NCBI RefSeq assembly: GCF_003970795.1
Contig: NZ_RWKW01000055.1
Location: forward strand, 41,278 to 105,277
DNA from: Aquibium carbonis
GTDB taxonomy: Bacteria; Pseudomonadota; Alphaproteobacteria; Rhizobiales; Rhizobiaceae
Direction of reading: 5' to 3'
DNA length: 64,000 bases
How positions within the stretch are numbered: position 1 is the stretch's first letter; every line of letters begins with the position of its first letter. Under the pieces are notes generated by a model. The model was not told the DNA's origin. It searched no databases and saw nothing but the letters and a program-made list of their open reading frames with translations. Below, piece by piece: positions 25,349-34,379 of the stretch. A program made the translations under genes and the position numbers.

Positions 25349-27609
25349 TCATCCGCTCCGTACAGGTTCATGCTGCCGCCGAAGGGCGTCGGATTCGAAG
25401 CTTGATCAGAAATCCGCTGGTCGGACGAAGGCGAGGGCAGGGCAGAGGTTCCAGAGTCGCCGGAGGAGGCGCGGCGCCGTACGGGCAATGCGACCAATTC
25501 TCCGATGTCGTCGTTCTCCTGTTCGACTTCACCGTGCTCCACGGCATGCATTCCCGCACGGGCGGAACGCTCGATCTCCTCCATCAGGAGGTCGAACTGC
25601 TTCTGGGTCAGTTCGTTCGACGGGATTCCTGCTGCCTTCCGGGCATTCTCGGCCAGGGCGAGCAGATCGCGATGAGCGTTCAGGCGGATAGACCGCCCCG
25701 CATCCTGTTCCTTCCGGATGTACGCGCGTACCGCCTTTTTCGAGAGCAACACGTCAACCAGGGTCTTGCCCGCGCCGATGCCGTCCACGCTCGGAACCAT
25801 CAGGTATTCCTGTTCAGTGGGCAGTTGCCTGATCCGCCCTCGGTGTTTCTTCGGAATTCGGACCAGTACGGCGCCGAGATCCTCCGAATCCACGATCATG
25901 TCGACCCGCTCCTGCCCCACGAGCCCGTGCAGCAGCGCGAGTTCCATGGAGTTGTAGGAGAGGCCTAGGAACTCGACCCCGTGTTTGCTGATGGACCTCT
26001 TCTTTGCGGTCAGGCCGAACGCGATCATGATCTGCTGGTCGGAAGGCGGAGGCGGGAGCCCCCGCCCCGAAAGTTCCAGCCAGCGGCCGTAAGGGGTGCC
26101 GCCTTCGAGGCCACGATGGGGACGGTGATGATAGTGGTCCACGATGAACCGGACGATTGCCATGTGGAATTCCGCGACGGTAAGGCTCGCTAGCTCCTCC
26201 GCGGCATAGTCCCCCCTTTCGATCACGTTCGCGAACGAACGCCCCGCGAAGTATCTGCACAGGCGCTTGAGGGTGCGGAAGAAGGATTCGACCGTGCCGC
26301 GCATGCGCGGGTCCTGGTCCGGCACGGTGCGTCCAGACACGCACTTGCGGACCGCTTCGTCGAACTCATGTCCGAAAGCCGGTCCGCCGTCGGTCACGAC
26401 ATTCCCCGGACGGCTGTAGACGTCCCATTTGCCCTCCGCTCCGGCGAGTTCCGCCAGAGCTGTCTTGTCGACCATGATAGACCGGAGCGCGGATCTGGCC
26501 GTCGCGGTAGAAGGACTGTTCACGGTCAGGTTGAACCCGACGATGCACCGAGTGGCACAGTCGATGGCCGCCGTGATGCTGCACCGGACCCGGGGGATCT
26601 TCTTCCGCTTTTCAGGGGACAGCGTCTTCCAGACCGTGGATTCCTTGACGAGCGTGAAGAGGTCTTTTTCCCAGTCGTCCATTTCGATCCGGGCGAAGGG
26701 TTCAATGACCTCGATTCCGCGGCCCACGGGGGCGTATTTGCGGAACGCGTAGTCGGGGCCGTGGCGGCCCGCGTCGGCGACGAACGGATCGATCGCGTGG
26801 ATCCTGCGTCGGACCGCGTTCGCGCTCGCGCGGATGCGCCGATGCTCGGGCAGCTTTGAATTCAGGTCCTCAAGGGCGAGCTCGACGTCCTCGCAGATGT
26901 CCGCCATCTTGGGACGCAGGATGCTGCAGTACTTCTGAACCGCGGCAGCGATCACCGGCACCGCTCTCGGATCGATCTGGTTGCGGTTGCCGCTGTTGGA
27001 ATAGTGCGGGCGGAAGCACTCCATCCTGCAGTTGGCCTCGAGATATTGCCCGAGCCATTTCCTCATGCCTGAAGGACTCGGATAGTCGAACGGCTTGCGG
27101 GCTTCTCCTGGCAGGCGTCGGCCCGGGCGTCGGCGTTCGCCGAACTGGTCGAAGTACCAGCGGTCCATGGCGTCACGCGCCATCTCGATGAACCTGCCGT
27201 AGTCATCCAGGGTGCGGCGGGGTCTCCAGCGACCTTCCGGGTTGGAAGCCTCCCGCAGGAAGCGGACGCACCATTCCGTCTTCCACGCTACCGTCCTTAG
27301 CTCGGCTTCCGAAAGGTCGCTGAGATCGGAATCGTCATGACGCACGCGCAGGATCGTAAGCGTCCTTGAATAGTAGCTCTCGTCGATGCGGATCCGCTTG
27401 GACCGCAAGAGCTTGTTGATCTCGCTGTCTGTCTTGGAGACGAAGTAATCCTCGGCGATAAGGTCGCCGGAGACCGGCTGAAGCACATGCGTGTCCTTCA
27501 CTTTGCGGTCGACGCGGAACGACTGGCCGTCGATGACGAGCCGGTCGTGCCTGCCGAAGAGATGACTCCGTTCGCGGCTCCGGACGAGACTTGGATTCAT
27601 TGCAGTCAT
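25345..27609 (-). CDS. tnsB: TnsB-type DDE transposase
   Basis: A 754-aa DDE/rve-fold transposase that cuts and joins the 3' ends of the element. Catalytic residues can be assigned: D311 or D312 (EMDDWEKDLFTL), D407 (VVTDGGPAF) and E441 (RGTVESFFRTLKR). N-terminal helix-turn-helix domains (residues about 90-300) would bind repeats in the transposon ends, and a C-terminal mu-C-like beta-barrel and a tail that contacts TnsC follow. The start at ATG 27609 was chosen for the GGAGGGGGG site; the longer frame overlaps tnsA. All catalytic residues are intact. Confidence 0.93.
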   Translation of the reverse strand: MTAMNPSLVRSRERSHLFGRHDRLVIDGQSFRVDRKVKDTHVLQPVSGDLIAEDYFVSKTDSEINKLLRSKRIRIDESYYSRTLTILRVRHDDSDLSDLSEAELRTVAWKTEWCVRFLREASNPEGRWRPRRTLDDYGRFIEMARDAMDRWYFDQFGERRRPGRRLPGEARKPFDYPSPSGMRKWLGQYLEANCRMECFRPHYSNSGNRNQIDPRAVPVIAAAVQKYCSILRPKMADICEDVELALEDLNSKLPEHRRIRASANAVRRRIHAIDPFVADAGRHGPDYAFRKYAPVGRGIEVIEPFARIEMDDWEKDLFTLVKESTVWKTLSPEKRKKIPRVRCSITAAIDCATRCIVGFNLTVNSPSTATARSALRSIMVDKTALAELAGAEGKWDVYSRPGNVVTDGGPAFGHEFDEAVRKCVSGRTVPDQDPRMRGTVESFFRTLKRLCRYFAGRSFANVIERGDYAAEELASLTVAEFHMAIVRFIVDHYHHRPHRGLEGGTPYGRWLELSGRGLPPPPSDQQIMIAFGLTAKKRSISKHGVEFLGLSYNSMELALLHGLVGQERVDMIVDSEDLGAVLVRIPKKHRGRIRQLPTEQEYLMVPSVDGIGAGKTLVDVLLSKKAVRAYIRKEQDAGRSIRLNAHRDLLALAENARKAAGIPSNELTQKQFDLLMEEIERSARAGMHAVEHGEVEQENDDIGELVALPVRRRASSGDSGTSALPSPSSDQRISDQASNPTPFGGSMNLYGADE

Positions 27610-27667
27610 ACCCCCCTCCTGCTTTTTTCTTTCCTTCCGCCTTACCGGCCTCCCGGTGAGGATTGGA

Positions 27668-28258
27668 TTAACGGTGCCCGCCCGACAGGCGGTTCTCGAG
27701 GATTGCTTCCGGTCCGAGGCGTACCCCCGCAGGCACGGCGAGGGCGCCCGCCTGTACCAGGGAGACAGCGGCACGGTATCCGCGCTCTCCCAGGCCGGTC
27801 GCCGAACCCAGCGCTCCGAGCCGGACGTAGCGCGGCAGGGTCGTCAGCGCCTCGGCCACAGAAGCGCAGCCCTCAGCATCGAAGTCGGAACCGTAGGACA
27901 GGATATCCCTAGCGTTTTCGATCTGGGTGCAGGTCAGGTCCTTCTCCGTGATGATCCGGTATTCGTCGGCGAACCGATCACCGACCTGTTCCGCCACGAG
28001 CCGGAGCGTCTCCCGTAGTTCGTCGTCCACGTCGTTCCTGTACTTGACGGCATACGCCGTCCTGTGGCCGGACAGCCGCGTCAGGACGTAGTCGAAGTAG
28101 TGGAAGCGCTCGCGCCCGTTACAGCGGTAAGCGACCTTCTGCTGTTCCCTGACCTCTCGCGTGTCCGGCCTCGTGAGGAGCCACACCGCCACGGATTCCT
28201 CGAGGCTGCTTTCGAACCACACTTCCCGGCGCCGATAAGGATCCACTACGAATCCCAC
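27668..28258 (-). CDS. tnsA: TnsA-type endonuclease of the Tn7-like element
   Basis: A 196-aa nuclease that cuts the 5' transposon ends so that the element moves by cut-and-paste. The active-site pattern is present: Glu in FESSLEES (E16/E20), Asp in YFDYVLT (D56) and Lys in YAVKYR (K72), followed by a C-terminal helical domain. It is first in the tnsABC-tniQ set, 58 bp before tnsB. The start is uncertain: GTG at 28258 has no clear ribosome site, and the frame stays open upstream without an ATG. It is the intact contrast to the two degenerate TnsA-fold proteins elsewhere in this window. Confidence 0.85.
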   Translation of the reverse strand: MGFVVDPYRRREVWFESSLEESVAVWLLTRPDTREVREQQKVAYRCNGRERFHYFDYVLTRLSGHRTAYAVKYRNDVDDELRETLRLVAEQVGDRFADEYRIITEKDLTCTQIENARDILSYGSDFDAEGCASVAEALTTLPRYVRLGALGSATGLGERGYRAAVSLVQAGALAVPAGVRLGPEAILENRLSGGHR

Positions 28259-28296
28259 CTTGGACCCGCGCTTCTTCGGCGCCGGCCTGCGGTCGG

Positions 28297-28485
28297 CTAC
28301 GCTGGGATCGATTTCGACCGCCAGGGCTTCGCGGCGCCAGTCACGTCGAGCAGCCTCGGTATGGATAAGCCCCCGCCCAAGGCAGCGCCGCCGACCTCCT
28401 TGTGGTCGGAGGACGCGTTTGGCGGAACGTGGAACCCGTGCTTACGGTATTGGAGACGCTCGGCGAGCAGGACATTGCGACAGCG
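28297..28485 (-). CDS. Possible 62-aa small protein upstream of tnsA
   Basis: ATG at 28485 is preceded by AAGGGA at good spacing. Third codon positions are GC-rich, and the product (starting MRCRNVLLAERLQYRKHGFHVP) is basic with a Gly-rich middle. It ends 38 bp before tnsA on the same strand. No family was recognised. It could be a small regulator of the tns operon or a chance frame. Confidence 0.4.
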   Translation of the reverse strand, partial: RCRNVLLAERLQYRKHGFHVPPNASSDHKEVGGAALGGGLSIPRLLDVTGAAKPWRSKSIPA

Positions 28486-29054
28486 CATGTTCGTATCCCT
28501 TGACTGGCGGCCGGCGACTTCTGGCGGGCGTGCCAGCAGGCGCATCGACAGTCCGATCGCAGGATGAGGGAAGGAATCCTGTCGCCAGCGACGGATCGAC
28601 CGGGCATCTCGCCACGTGCCGTTTCCATCAGGCTGGAGCAAGGACTGCTTGCCGCACCGCCCATCGATCGGGGGGAGGGCCGAAAGCCGGGGCTGTCCTC
28701 CCGGCTGAACATACCGGGCCTTATGCCAGGGCTTCGCGGACTTCCCGCACCACCGTCGATATGTTCGTCACACGCATTCGCATCGTTCCTCTGCTGCCCG
28801 GCTCAGTCGGGCGGACGGGCTCTATGAACGTCAGATCCGAATTCCAGATGAATCCGATCGATAAAATTGTTCCTGTTGGCAGGCGAGGACTAGGGCGTCG
28901 GGCGACACGGCGTCAAACGGATGGCGTCGTTATGGTTAATTTCGGCGACCCGTGGGCAGCTTACTCGACCTGAGACGAGCGCGAAGATCAGGCTGCTGCA
29001 GCCTTGCGGTAGAATGGCGCCGAATGCATCCTTGGATATGCCGGGCTTTGGAGA
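28486..29054. other. Non-coding stretch between the tns operon and an unknown gene
   Basis: No convincing gene on either strand. It should contain the divergent promoters for the tns unit and for the gene at 29055, and in a standard Tn7 layout the tnsA-proximal transposon end would be expected here. I looked for Tn7-like termini and repeated TnsB sites and found no convincing set. A locally AT-richer patch (GATAAAATTG) lies near 28860. Confidence 0.5.
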
Positions 29055-30494
29055 ATGAATTTGAGACAAGTTGATCTGAGCAGCAAGGCCGACCTCACCG
29101 CGGCCTTCGAGAGAGGGCTCCCGACAGACCTGTCTGGTACCGACGGGGATCGCCTGGACGCTTGGCTTGCTCAAGCGGGCATCGACGGTACCGAACTGGC
29201 AGTCGAGCTAGAGGCTAGTCGCCGGTTGTTTCGGAACTGGACCCCAGGACGTGACGCGCGTGAGGCAATGATCTGGCTCCACTACGTGCCGACGCCTTCT
29301 TTTGCGAGTCTTTGCTCGGACGTTGCCGATGCAGTCGCCGCCATTCAACGGTCCGAGCTAGCTGATTGCATGACGGGGTACCTGGAAAGGCGCGCTGGCT
29401 TGCTTCTGGATGGCACTGCCAAGGAGATTCTAGGCGAACCCGGTAAACTCGCAAGTTTCCTATCCGGCACGCACCTCCGTTTTGCCGATGACAAGATCCA
29501 CTATTGGCAAGCTCTCTCTCTCCCCACCGACAGGGTCGTCGACGCATTCGCTTCCATTCCATTCGGCTTATACAGGTTGAGGGACGGGATGTCGGGTGAT
29601 GTGGAAAGATTCGATTCCTACCTCGCCAGGAATCCGGAGCGACATCTCCCCGGGCTTCGCTCCGATCTGGCTTGCAGTCTCGCGGACGAGTCCGGATCCC
29701 CATTCCTCCCCGACTTTCTTGACCGCTTCCCCTCCCTCCGCGACGATACGGACACACTTGCCATGATGTTGCGGACGTTGACAGGGCGCGAAAGGTTCAG
29801 GCCGTCCGCGCGCACCCTCGATGACGACGCGCTCCTGAAGGCCATTGCCGGTTCCGGCGCATGGACGAAGGACCTCTTGCTCGGCTTCGCCAACCTGGAG
29901 GAAATACCACTCCGCCAGCCAGTCGCCTTCGCAGCCGCCTCAACCGCATCGATCCGCAAGGCTTGGAGCAAGCATCCTTCGGCGGCGGCATATGCCGCGC
30001 TGCGGCTCCATCGAGCGCTTCGCTTCGCCATCGTGCGAGAAGGAACTCGGGAATACGTCGAACTCGACGAGTCCTTCCGCCAGACGCTCGCCGAGCTGCC
30101 GGGCGGCAACCGGGTCCTCCGATTGCTCAAGCGTATCTCGGAATTGTCCATCGGCATCGCCTCGGAGAAGGTGGCTTGGACATATCTCGAGGGCAGTGCC
30201 AAGGGTCACTGGCGTTGGCTCGTGCATTCGAGCCTCGTATCGGAACCCGATCTCGTCGACGCGTTCGTCTGGTTCGCAATGGGTTCCCTTCCGCGCGAAA
30301 CCTTCAATGACGTCGAACCGGTGGTCATAGAAGTCTTGCGCGATGCTGACAGGTGGGGCGCGGTCGAGGAACTCTCCTCCGCCGACGAGGGAACCGCGAT
30401 GCTTCGGGCGGGCAGCCTGCTGAGGCGCAGGCGACTAGGACGCCTTAAGACGGACTACCTCATCAACGGCGATGACGAGAAATCCGGTTCGTGA
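29055..30494 (+). CDS. Unknown 479-aa protein, helical-repeat-like
   Basis: I do not recognise this protein. It is largely alpha-helical by composition, with alternating Leu/Ala-rich and acidic stretches and no obvious enzymatic motif, signal peptide or membrane helix, so a repeat scaffold or binding protein is plausible. A GGAGA site lies just before the ATG. It converges on the nuclease-like gene at 30.5-31.6 kb and their ends overlap by 40 bp, a compact layout seen in defence loci. It may be one half of a two-gene system with that neighbour, though the opposite orientation argues against an operon. Confidence 0.7.
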   Translation: MNLRQVDLSSKADLTAAFERGLPTDLSGTDGDRLDAWLAQAGIDGTELAVELEASRRLFRNWTPGRDAREAMIWLHYVPTPSFASLCSDVADAVAAIQRSELADCMTGYLERRAGLLLDGTAKEILGEPGKLASFLSGTHLRFADDKIHYWQALSLPTDRVVDAFASIPFGLYRLRDGMSGDVERFDSYLARNPERHLPGLRSDLACSLADESGSPFLPDFLDRFPSLRDDTDTLAMMLRTLTGRERFRPSARTLDDDALLKAIAGSGAWTKDLLLGFANLEEIPLRQPVAFAAASTASIRKAWSKHPSAAAYAALRLHRALRFAIVREGTREYVELDESFRQTLAELPGGNRVLRLLKRISELSIGIASEKVAWTYLEGSAKGHWRWLVHSSLVSEPDLVDAFVWFAMGSLPRETFNDVEPVVIEVLRDADRWGAVEELSSADEGTAMLRAGSLLRRRRLGRLKTDYLINGDDEKSGS

Positions 30495-31567
30495 TCGACC
30501 TTCAGCTCTTCATACGTTGTGAAGGGCGCGTCAGCGGTCGTTTCCAAGCCGTGGCCCCGCATGGCATCAAGGAACTCCAGGACTGAGAGGCTGCCGGTCC
30601 GATCGACGGCGAAGACCTCGGGAACCAGCGGCTCTCCCTTGACTACCAGAGACGCGGCGGCGCTCTGCGCGCACGGAAACAGCCGCCCCACACCCAACTC
30701 GTCGCTCGCCATGCTCAAGGCGATGAACTCTGCGAAGTCCGTGGCATCGACAGTTCCATCACGGCGGGCATGGCAACCAACCATGTATCGGTTAGAAGCG
30801 CCCGTCGCGGTCGCGACATCCGCGAACACGGCGGGCGCGCTGCGGAGCGCGGGCAGAAGCCGCGTATGGCGCCCATCGGCATCGGCTACGGCCCGAGGAT
30901 AGAAAAGATAGTATCCCATTCCGGTCGACAACAGATCGTCGAGTTGCTTGCCTTGGTTGCGCCCGACGTCGGCGCACGTGCGCTGGTGGCCGTCTGCGTG
31001 CTTGGCTTGGACGAGGACGACGCGAAAGCGCGGCAGCCCCAGTACATTTGCGCCGACGACAAGGGCGAGGTCGGCACCCATGTGGTCCCTGGTCCGCTCC
31101 ATCTTCGCAGAGCCCGCGTGGAGGCATTTTCCCGGCGGCAGGCCGCAGCGGGCCAATTTGTAAGCTTGAGCCAGATCACTCAATCGTCGCGGCAAGGTTT
31201 CGTGCACGGCGGAGTTGACGGCTGGCTCGTCCAATGTTCGATCCCGAAGGATGTGGTGGGCCGTAGCTTGCGCGGCGGCATAAAGGATCGCCGAGACAGG
31301 GTTGCCCCAAGTTGTAGCACCGATGGAGGCGAGGTCCGCATTGCTGGACGGCTCGCCACTGGCGAATGTTGCAGCGCGTCTCGCGAGACGCGAACGCTCG
31401 AAATCCGCCTCTGTCGGGGTCGCCTTGGCGGACAACCTACCGATGCCGGTCTCTCGCCTTCGCCGGACCTCCTCTGCTAGCCGTTCGAAGGCCTGCGAGA
31501 CCGGATGGCCCGCGTCCCAGCAGGATGGGTCGTGGAGCGCCCGAAGGGGGTCGTCGGGAGGGTTCAT
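30455..31567 (-). CDS. Unknown protein with possible PD-(D/E)xK nuclease motif
   Basis: About 370 aa from ATG 31567, or 438 aa if a GTG at 31771 is used; the latter would run through an AT-rich, promoter-like stretch. The middle contains DHMGADLALVVG ... RVVLVQAKH, which fits a D...(E/Q)xK nuclease core with Gln replacing the acidic residue, as in many Mrr-like enzymes. No other motif was recognised. Location in a defence-rich island suggests an effector role. The family could not be named, so the nuclease reading is a hypothesis. Confidence 0.62.
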   Translation of the reverse strand: MNPPDDPLRALHDPSCWDAGHPVSQAFERLAEEVRRRRETGIGRLSAKATPTEADFERSRLARRAATFASGEPSSNADLASIGATTWGNPVSAILYAAAQATAHHILRDRTLDEPAVNSAVHETLPRRLSDLAQAYKLARCGLPPGKCLHAGSAKMERTRDHMGADLALVVGANVLGLPRFRVVLVQAKHADGHQRTCADVGRNQGKQLDDLLSTGMGYYLFYPRAVADADGRHTRLLPALRSAPAVFADVATATGASNRYMVGCHARRDGTVDATDFAEFIALSMASDELGVGRLFPCAQSAAASLVVKGEPLVPEVFAVDRTGSLSVLEFLDAMRGHGLETTADAPFTTYEELKVDHEPDFSSSPLMR

Positions 31568-31915
31568 TTCATGGATGAGGATTTGTTGGTTGGTGCCAAA
31601 GAGTGCATCATAAATGATATCAGGATTCGGTGGTTGATGCCTTGGCTGAATCCTGGACCCAGCGGCAGTGTTCACCTGACTATCAAATGTTCGGTTTGCG
31701 ACCGACCCAAAGCCGTGATGGGCGATAGTCGGTCGTCCTGGAAGAAGGCTGACAGAGGCGGCGACCAACACGGCTCCGGGCGAGCAGGATTCGGCGGCTG
31801 CCCGACCGCCTGCGGGCGCTATCCAGTTAACCGATCGCGTCGATGCTGTCTCGGCTTGACGCCGTCGTGGCGACGCCTGAGCCTTCCTGTCGGTTCACGA
31901 GGAGCGCGAGACGAC
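31568..31915. other. Divergent intergenic region
   Basis: It lies between the nuclease-like gene (minus) and a small plus-strand gene. The 31600-31640 part is AT-richer than its surroundings (GCATCATAAATGATATC) and probably holds a promoter for the minus-strand gene. No terminator or repeat was recognised. Confidence 0.45.
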
Positions 31916-32266
31916 ATGGAGAAACCAGCCACAAAGCGGCGCAAGGTTACGGAAGAAGAGCAGGTGCAATGCCTGCTTCGCGCCGAGGAAGCCGGTTCGA
32001 TGCGGCTGCTAGATGTCATGCTGAAGGAGTATGTCGGCCTTGCGGGGTCATCCCTCGAAACGAGTCGCGCGCTCCACGCCCGCCTGAGAGAGGTGGCCGA
32101 CGCCGGGTTGGCGATCGAGGCGAAATGGGGCGACGGCGCGATGCTGCAGTTGAATGACCCCATCCTGCAGGACTTGCGTTCGGCAGGACTGATCAAACCG
32201 CATCGGGTTCGCAATGCCGAGGCCTATGCTGCCGCGCTGGCGTCAGTCAGCGTCGCCGCCGTTTAG
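31916..32266 (+). CDS. Unknown 116-aa protein
   Basis: A small acidic/basic mixed protein starting MEKPATKRRKVTEEEQ, with a Lys/Arg-rich N-terminus and a mostly helical body. No family recognised. The ATG at 31916 has GAGGAGC upstream; the much longer open frame before it is rejected because it has no ribosome site and crosses the intergenic region. Its last 24 bp overlap a convergent small gene. Confidence 0.6.
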   Translation: MEKPATKRRKVTEEEQVQCLLRAEEAGSMRLLDVMLKEYVGLAGSSLETSRALHARLREVADAGLAIEAKWGDGAMLQLNDPILQDLRSAGLIKPHRVRNAEAYAAALASVSVAAV

Positions 32267-32452
32267 CTCCCCGAGCACTATCCGCGCCTCTCCAAGCGTC
32301 TTCGCCCATCTGACTCGGTTGTCCGGGCCGGTCACTCGGTAACCGTGGTGACGATCACCGGAGACGAACTCGACGATCTCGCCGTCTTCGCTGATCTCGA
32401 CGGGGCGTTCCTCTGCATCGGAAATGAAATTATCCGGTTCTATGTCTGACAT
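32243..32452 (-). CDS. Unknown 69-aa acidic protein
   Basis: A small acidic protein (start MSDIEPDNFISDAEE) whose second half, HHGYRVTGPDNRVRWAKTLGEARIVL, looks like a compact beta-rich fold. The ATG at 32452 has GGAGAC at correct spacing; the longer frame upstream lacks one. It lies head-to-head with the Pycsar genes, with about 215 bp between. Function unknown; it could be a small inhibitor or unrelated. Confidence 0.6.
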   Translation of the reverse strand: MSDIEPDNFISDAEERPVEISEDGEIVEFVSGDRHHGYRVTGPDNRVRWAKTLGEARIVLGELNGGDAD

Positions 32453-32667
32453 AGCTGCGTCTCCATGGACATTATGCCAAAGGCAGCGCGAATGCAGATG
32501 CTGAAAACGTTCCGCTGTCCACAATATACGTGCCAAGCGGCCACGGGACTTCCAGGATTCTTCCGCTACAGTCAAGAATTCGGCCGAACTGCCGAAGGAT
32601 TCCTTGCCGCATCCCGCCCAAGGCTGCGGCGAAGGGGCGTGAGGGAAATCGAACACCGGGGACGGCA

Positions 32668-33366
32668 ATGACCGTAGCGGATGACATCACCGCCAATGCG
32701 AAGGCGACCTACGGCACGAAATGGGAGGTCCGTGACGGGACCGTGGTGCCGGAAGCCAGTGACCTGAAGCTCTCCAACGACGCGGTCCATTTCGAAAAGG
32801 CGACAGTTCTGTACGCCGACCTGGATGGGTCGACCTCCCTTGTCGAAAAGAAAAAGTGGGAGTTCTCCGGAGAGGTCTACAAGACCTTCCTCTATGCCGC
32901 GTCGCGGTTGATCCGGAAGCACGGCGGATCGATCGTCTCCTACGACGGCGACCGGGTCATGGGTATCTTCATCTCGAATTCACAGCGCAACGAGGCCGTA
33001 TCGTGCGCCCTGGAGATAAACTACGCGGTCAAGAACCTCGTTCAGCCGGAACTCGGGAGGAACTGGAAGACCGACTTCAAGATCCGACACATCGTCGGTA
33101 TCGACACCTCGCCCATCCGGGCAGCACGAACGGGCGTCCGAGGCGACAACGACTTGGTGTGGATCGGGAACGCGGCGAATCTGGCGGCGAAGCTGACTGC
33201 CCTGAATGCGGAATATCCCATCTGGATCACCAAGCGCGTCCATGACGGTCTCAACGACGCGCAGAAGCTCGGGCCGGCTGGCGAGAGCATCTGGCGAAAG
33301 TGGAAATGGAGTCAGCACAACGACGATGAAGTCTGGTCGTCGACCTACTGGAGAAAGTTCTCATGA
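32668..33366 (+). CDS. pycC: Pycsar class III pyrimidine cyclase (PycC-like)
   Basis: A 232-aa single-domain class III nucleotide cyclase. The metal-binding aspartates are present (D51 in LYADLDGST and D95 in SYDGDRVMG), and a WIGNAANLAAKL motif (near 166-176) matches the end of the catalytic site. It overlaps by four bases the gene for a cNMP-binding TIR protein; such pairs are Pycsar anti-phage systems, in which the cyclase makes cCMP or cUMP on infection and the second protein is activated. The choice between cCMP and cUMP cannot be read by eye. Start at ATG 32668. Confidence 0.88.
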   Translation: MTVADDITANAKATYGTKWEVRDGTVVPEASDLKLSNDAVHFEKATVLYADLDGSTSLVEKKKWEFSGEVYKTFLYAASRLIRKHGGSIVSYDGDRVMGIFISNSQRNEAVSCALEINYAVKNLVQPELGRNWKTDFKIRHIVGIDTSPIRAARTGVRGDNDLVWIGNAANLAAKLTALNAEYPIWITKRVHDGLNDAQKLGPAGESIWRKWKWSQHNDDEVWSSTYWRKFS

Positions 33367-34286
33367 GCGGGATGATAGACAGGTTCCTCGGAGAGTACGG
33401 ACGGTCAAACCGCGTCGAAGCGATGCTGGGCCAAGCGATCGTCGGCGGGAACGCCAACCTTGCCATGGAACTCGCCGAGCGGGCGGAGCTGCTTGCCGTC
33501 GGGGAGAACAGGACCCTTATCGAACAGCACGGCGACGACGATGACCTGTATCTGATCCTGGCTGGTTCGTTCTCGATCGTGGTCAACGGCCGGCGCGTGG
33601 CTGGTCGCGGCCGCGGCGAGCATGTAGGCGAGATGGCAATGATCGAGCCAACGCAGCGACGATCCGCGACCGTTGTTGCTGAAGAAGAGGCCGTCGTTGC
33701 CAAGGTGTCTTCTGGCGACTTCGCTGATTTGGGCTCGCAATACCCGGAGATGTACCGTCACATAGCGAAGACGCTGGCTCGTCGTCTGCGCGAGCGGAAC
33801 AAGTTCGTCGGCCGTTACCGAGAGAAGATAAGGGTTTTTATCATCTCCTCCGTTGAGGCCCTTCCGGTTGCCCGGATCGTGCAGAACTCGTTCGAGCATG
33901 ACCCCATCCTGTCAGTCCTGTGGACGGACGGCGTGTTCAGGGTGACGAGCTACGCGTTGGACGCCCTGGAAGCGGCCGTTGAGGATTCCGACTTCGCGAT
34001 CGCGGTCGCGCACGGCGACGACGTCACGCAGTTCAGGGGTCAGGACTGGCCGGTTCCCAGGGACAATGTCGTGTTCGAGCTCGGCATGTTCATGGGCAGG
34101 CTGGGCAGGCAGCGTGCGATCCTGATGGAGCCGAGGGAGGACAAGGTCAGGCTGCCGAGCGATCTGAGTGGTATCACCACGATTCTCTATCGATACGAGA
34201 AGGGAAAGGATGCCAACGCGCTCATGGCGCCAGCATGCGACAGGCTTAGAAACCATATGCTCGATCTCGGACCATTCAACGGGTGA
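33363..34286 (+). CDS. pycTIR: Pycsar effector: cNMP-binding domain fused to TIR domain (PycTIR)
   Basis: A 307-aa effector. The cyclic-nucleotide-binding domain (about 25-140) has the phosphate-binding cassette GEMAMIEPTQRRSATV. The C-terminal TIR-like domain (about 155-290) shows KIRVFIISSVE and the hallmark PRDNVVFELGMFMGRLGR, with E239 the likely catalytic glutamate for NAD+ cleavage. On binding the nucleotide made by the cyclase it should oligomerise and deplete NAD+, stopping phage growth by growth arrest or death of the cell. The ATGA overlap with the cyclase gives coupled translation. Confidence 0.9.
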   Translation: MSGMIDRFLGEYGRSNRVEAMLGQAIVGGNANLAMELAERAELLAVGENRTLIEQHGDDDDLYLILAGSFSIVVNGRRVAGRGRGEHVGEMAMIEPTQRRSATVVAEEEAVVAKVSSGDFADLGSQYPEMYRHIAKTLARRLRERNKFVGRYREKIRVFIISSVEALPVARIVQNSFEHDPILSVLWTDGVFRVTSYALDALEAAVEDSDFAIAVAHGDDVTQFRGQDWPVPRDNVVFELGMFMGRLGRQRAILMEPREDKVRLPSDLSGITTILYRYEKGKDANALMAPACDRLRNHMLDLGPFNG

Positions 34287-34379
34287 CGTGCCGATCTCCA
34301 GAACAGGTTCGACTGAAACCCAGCGGTACGTTGGCGACGCTAAAGTGTCAGGCGACAGCCAATCTCGACGGAGCATCGT

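Noticed and set aside
28807..28820. GGGCGGAC resembling a Tn7-like terminus on the plus strand
   Set aside because: The same 8-mer also occurs near 19245 and 35174 in this GC-rich DNA, and no repeated TnsB-like sites lie beside it.
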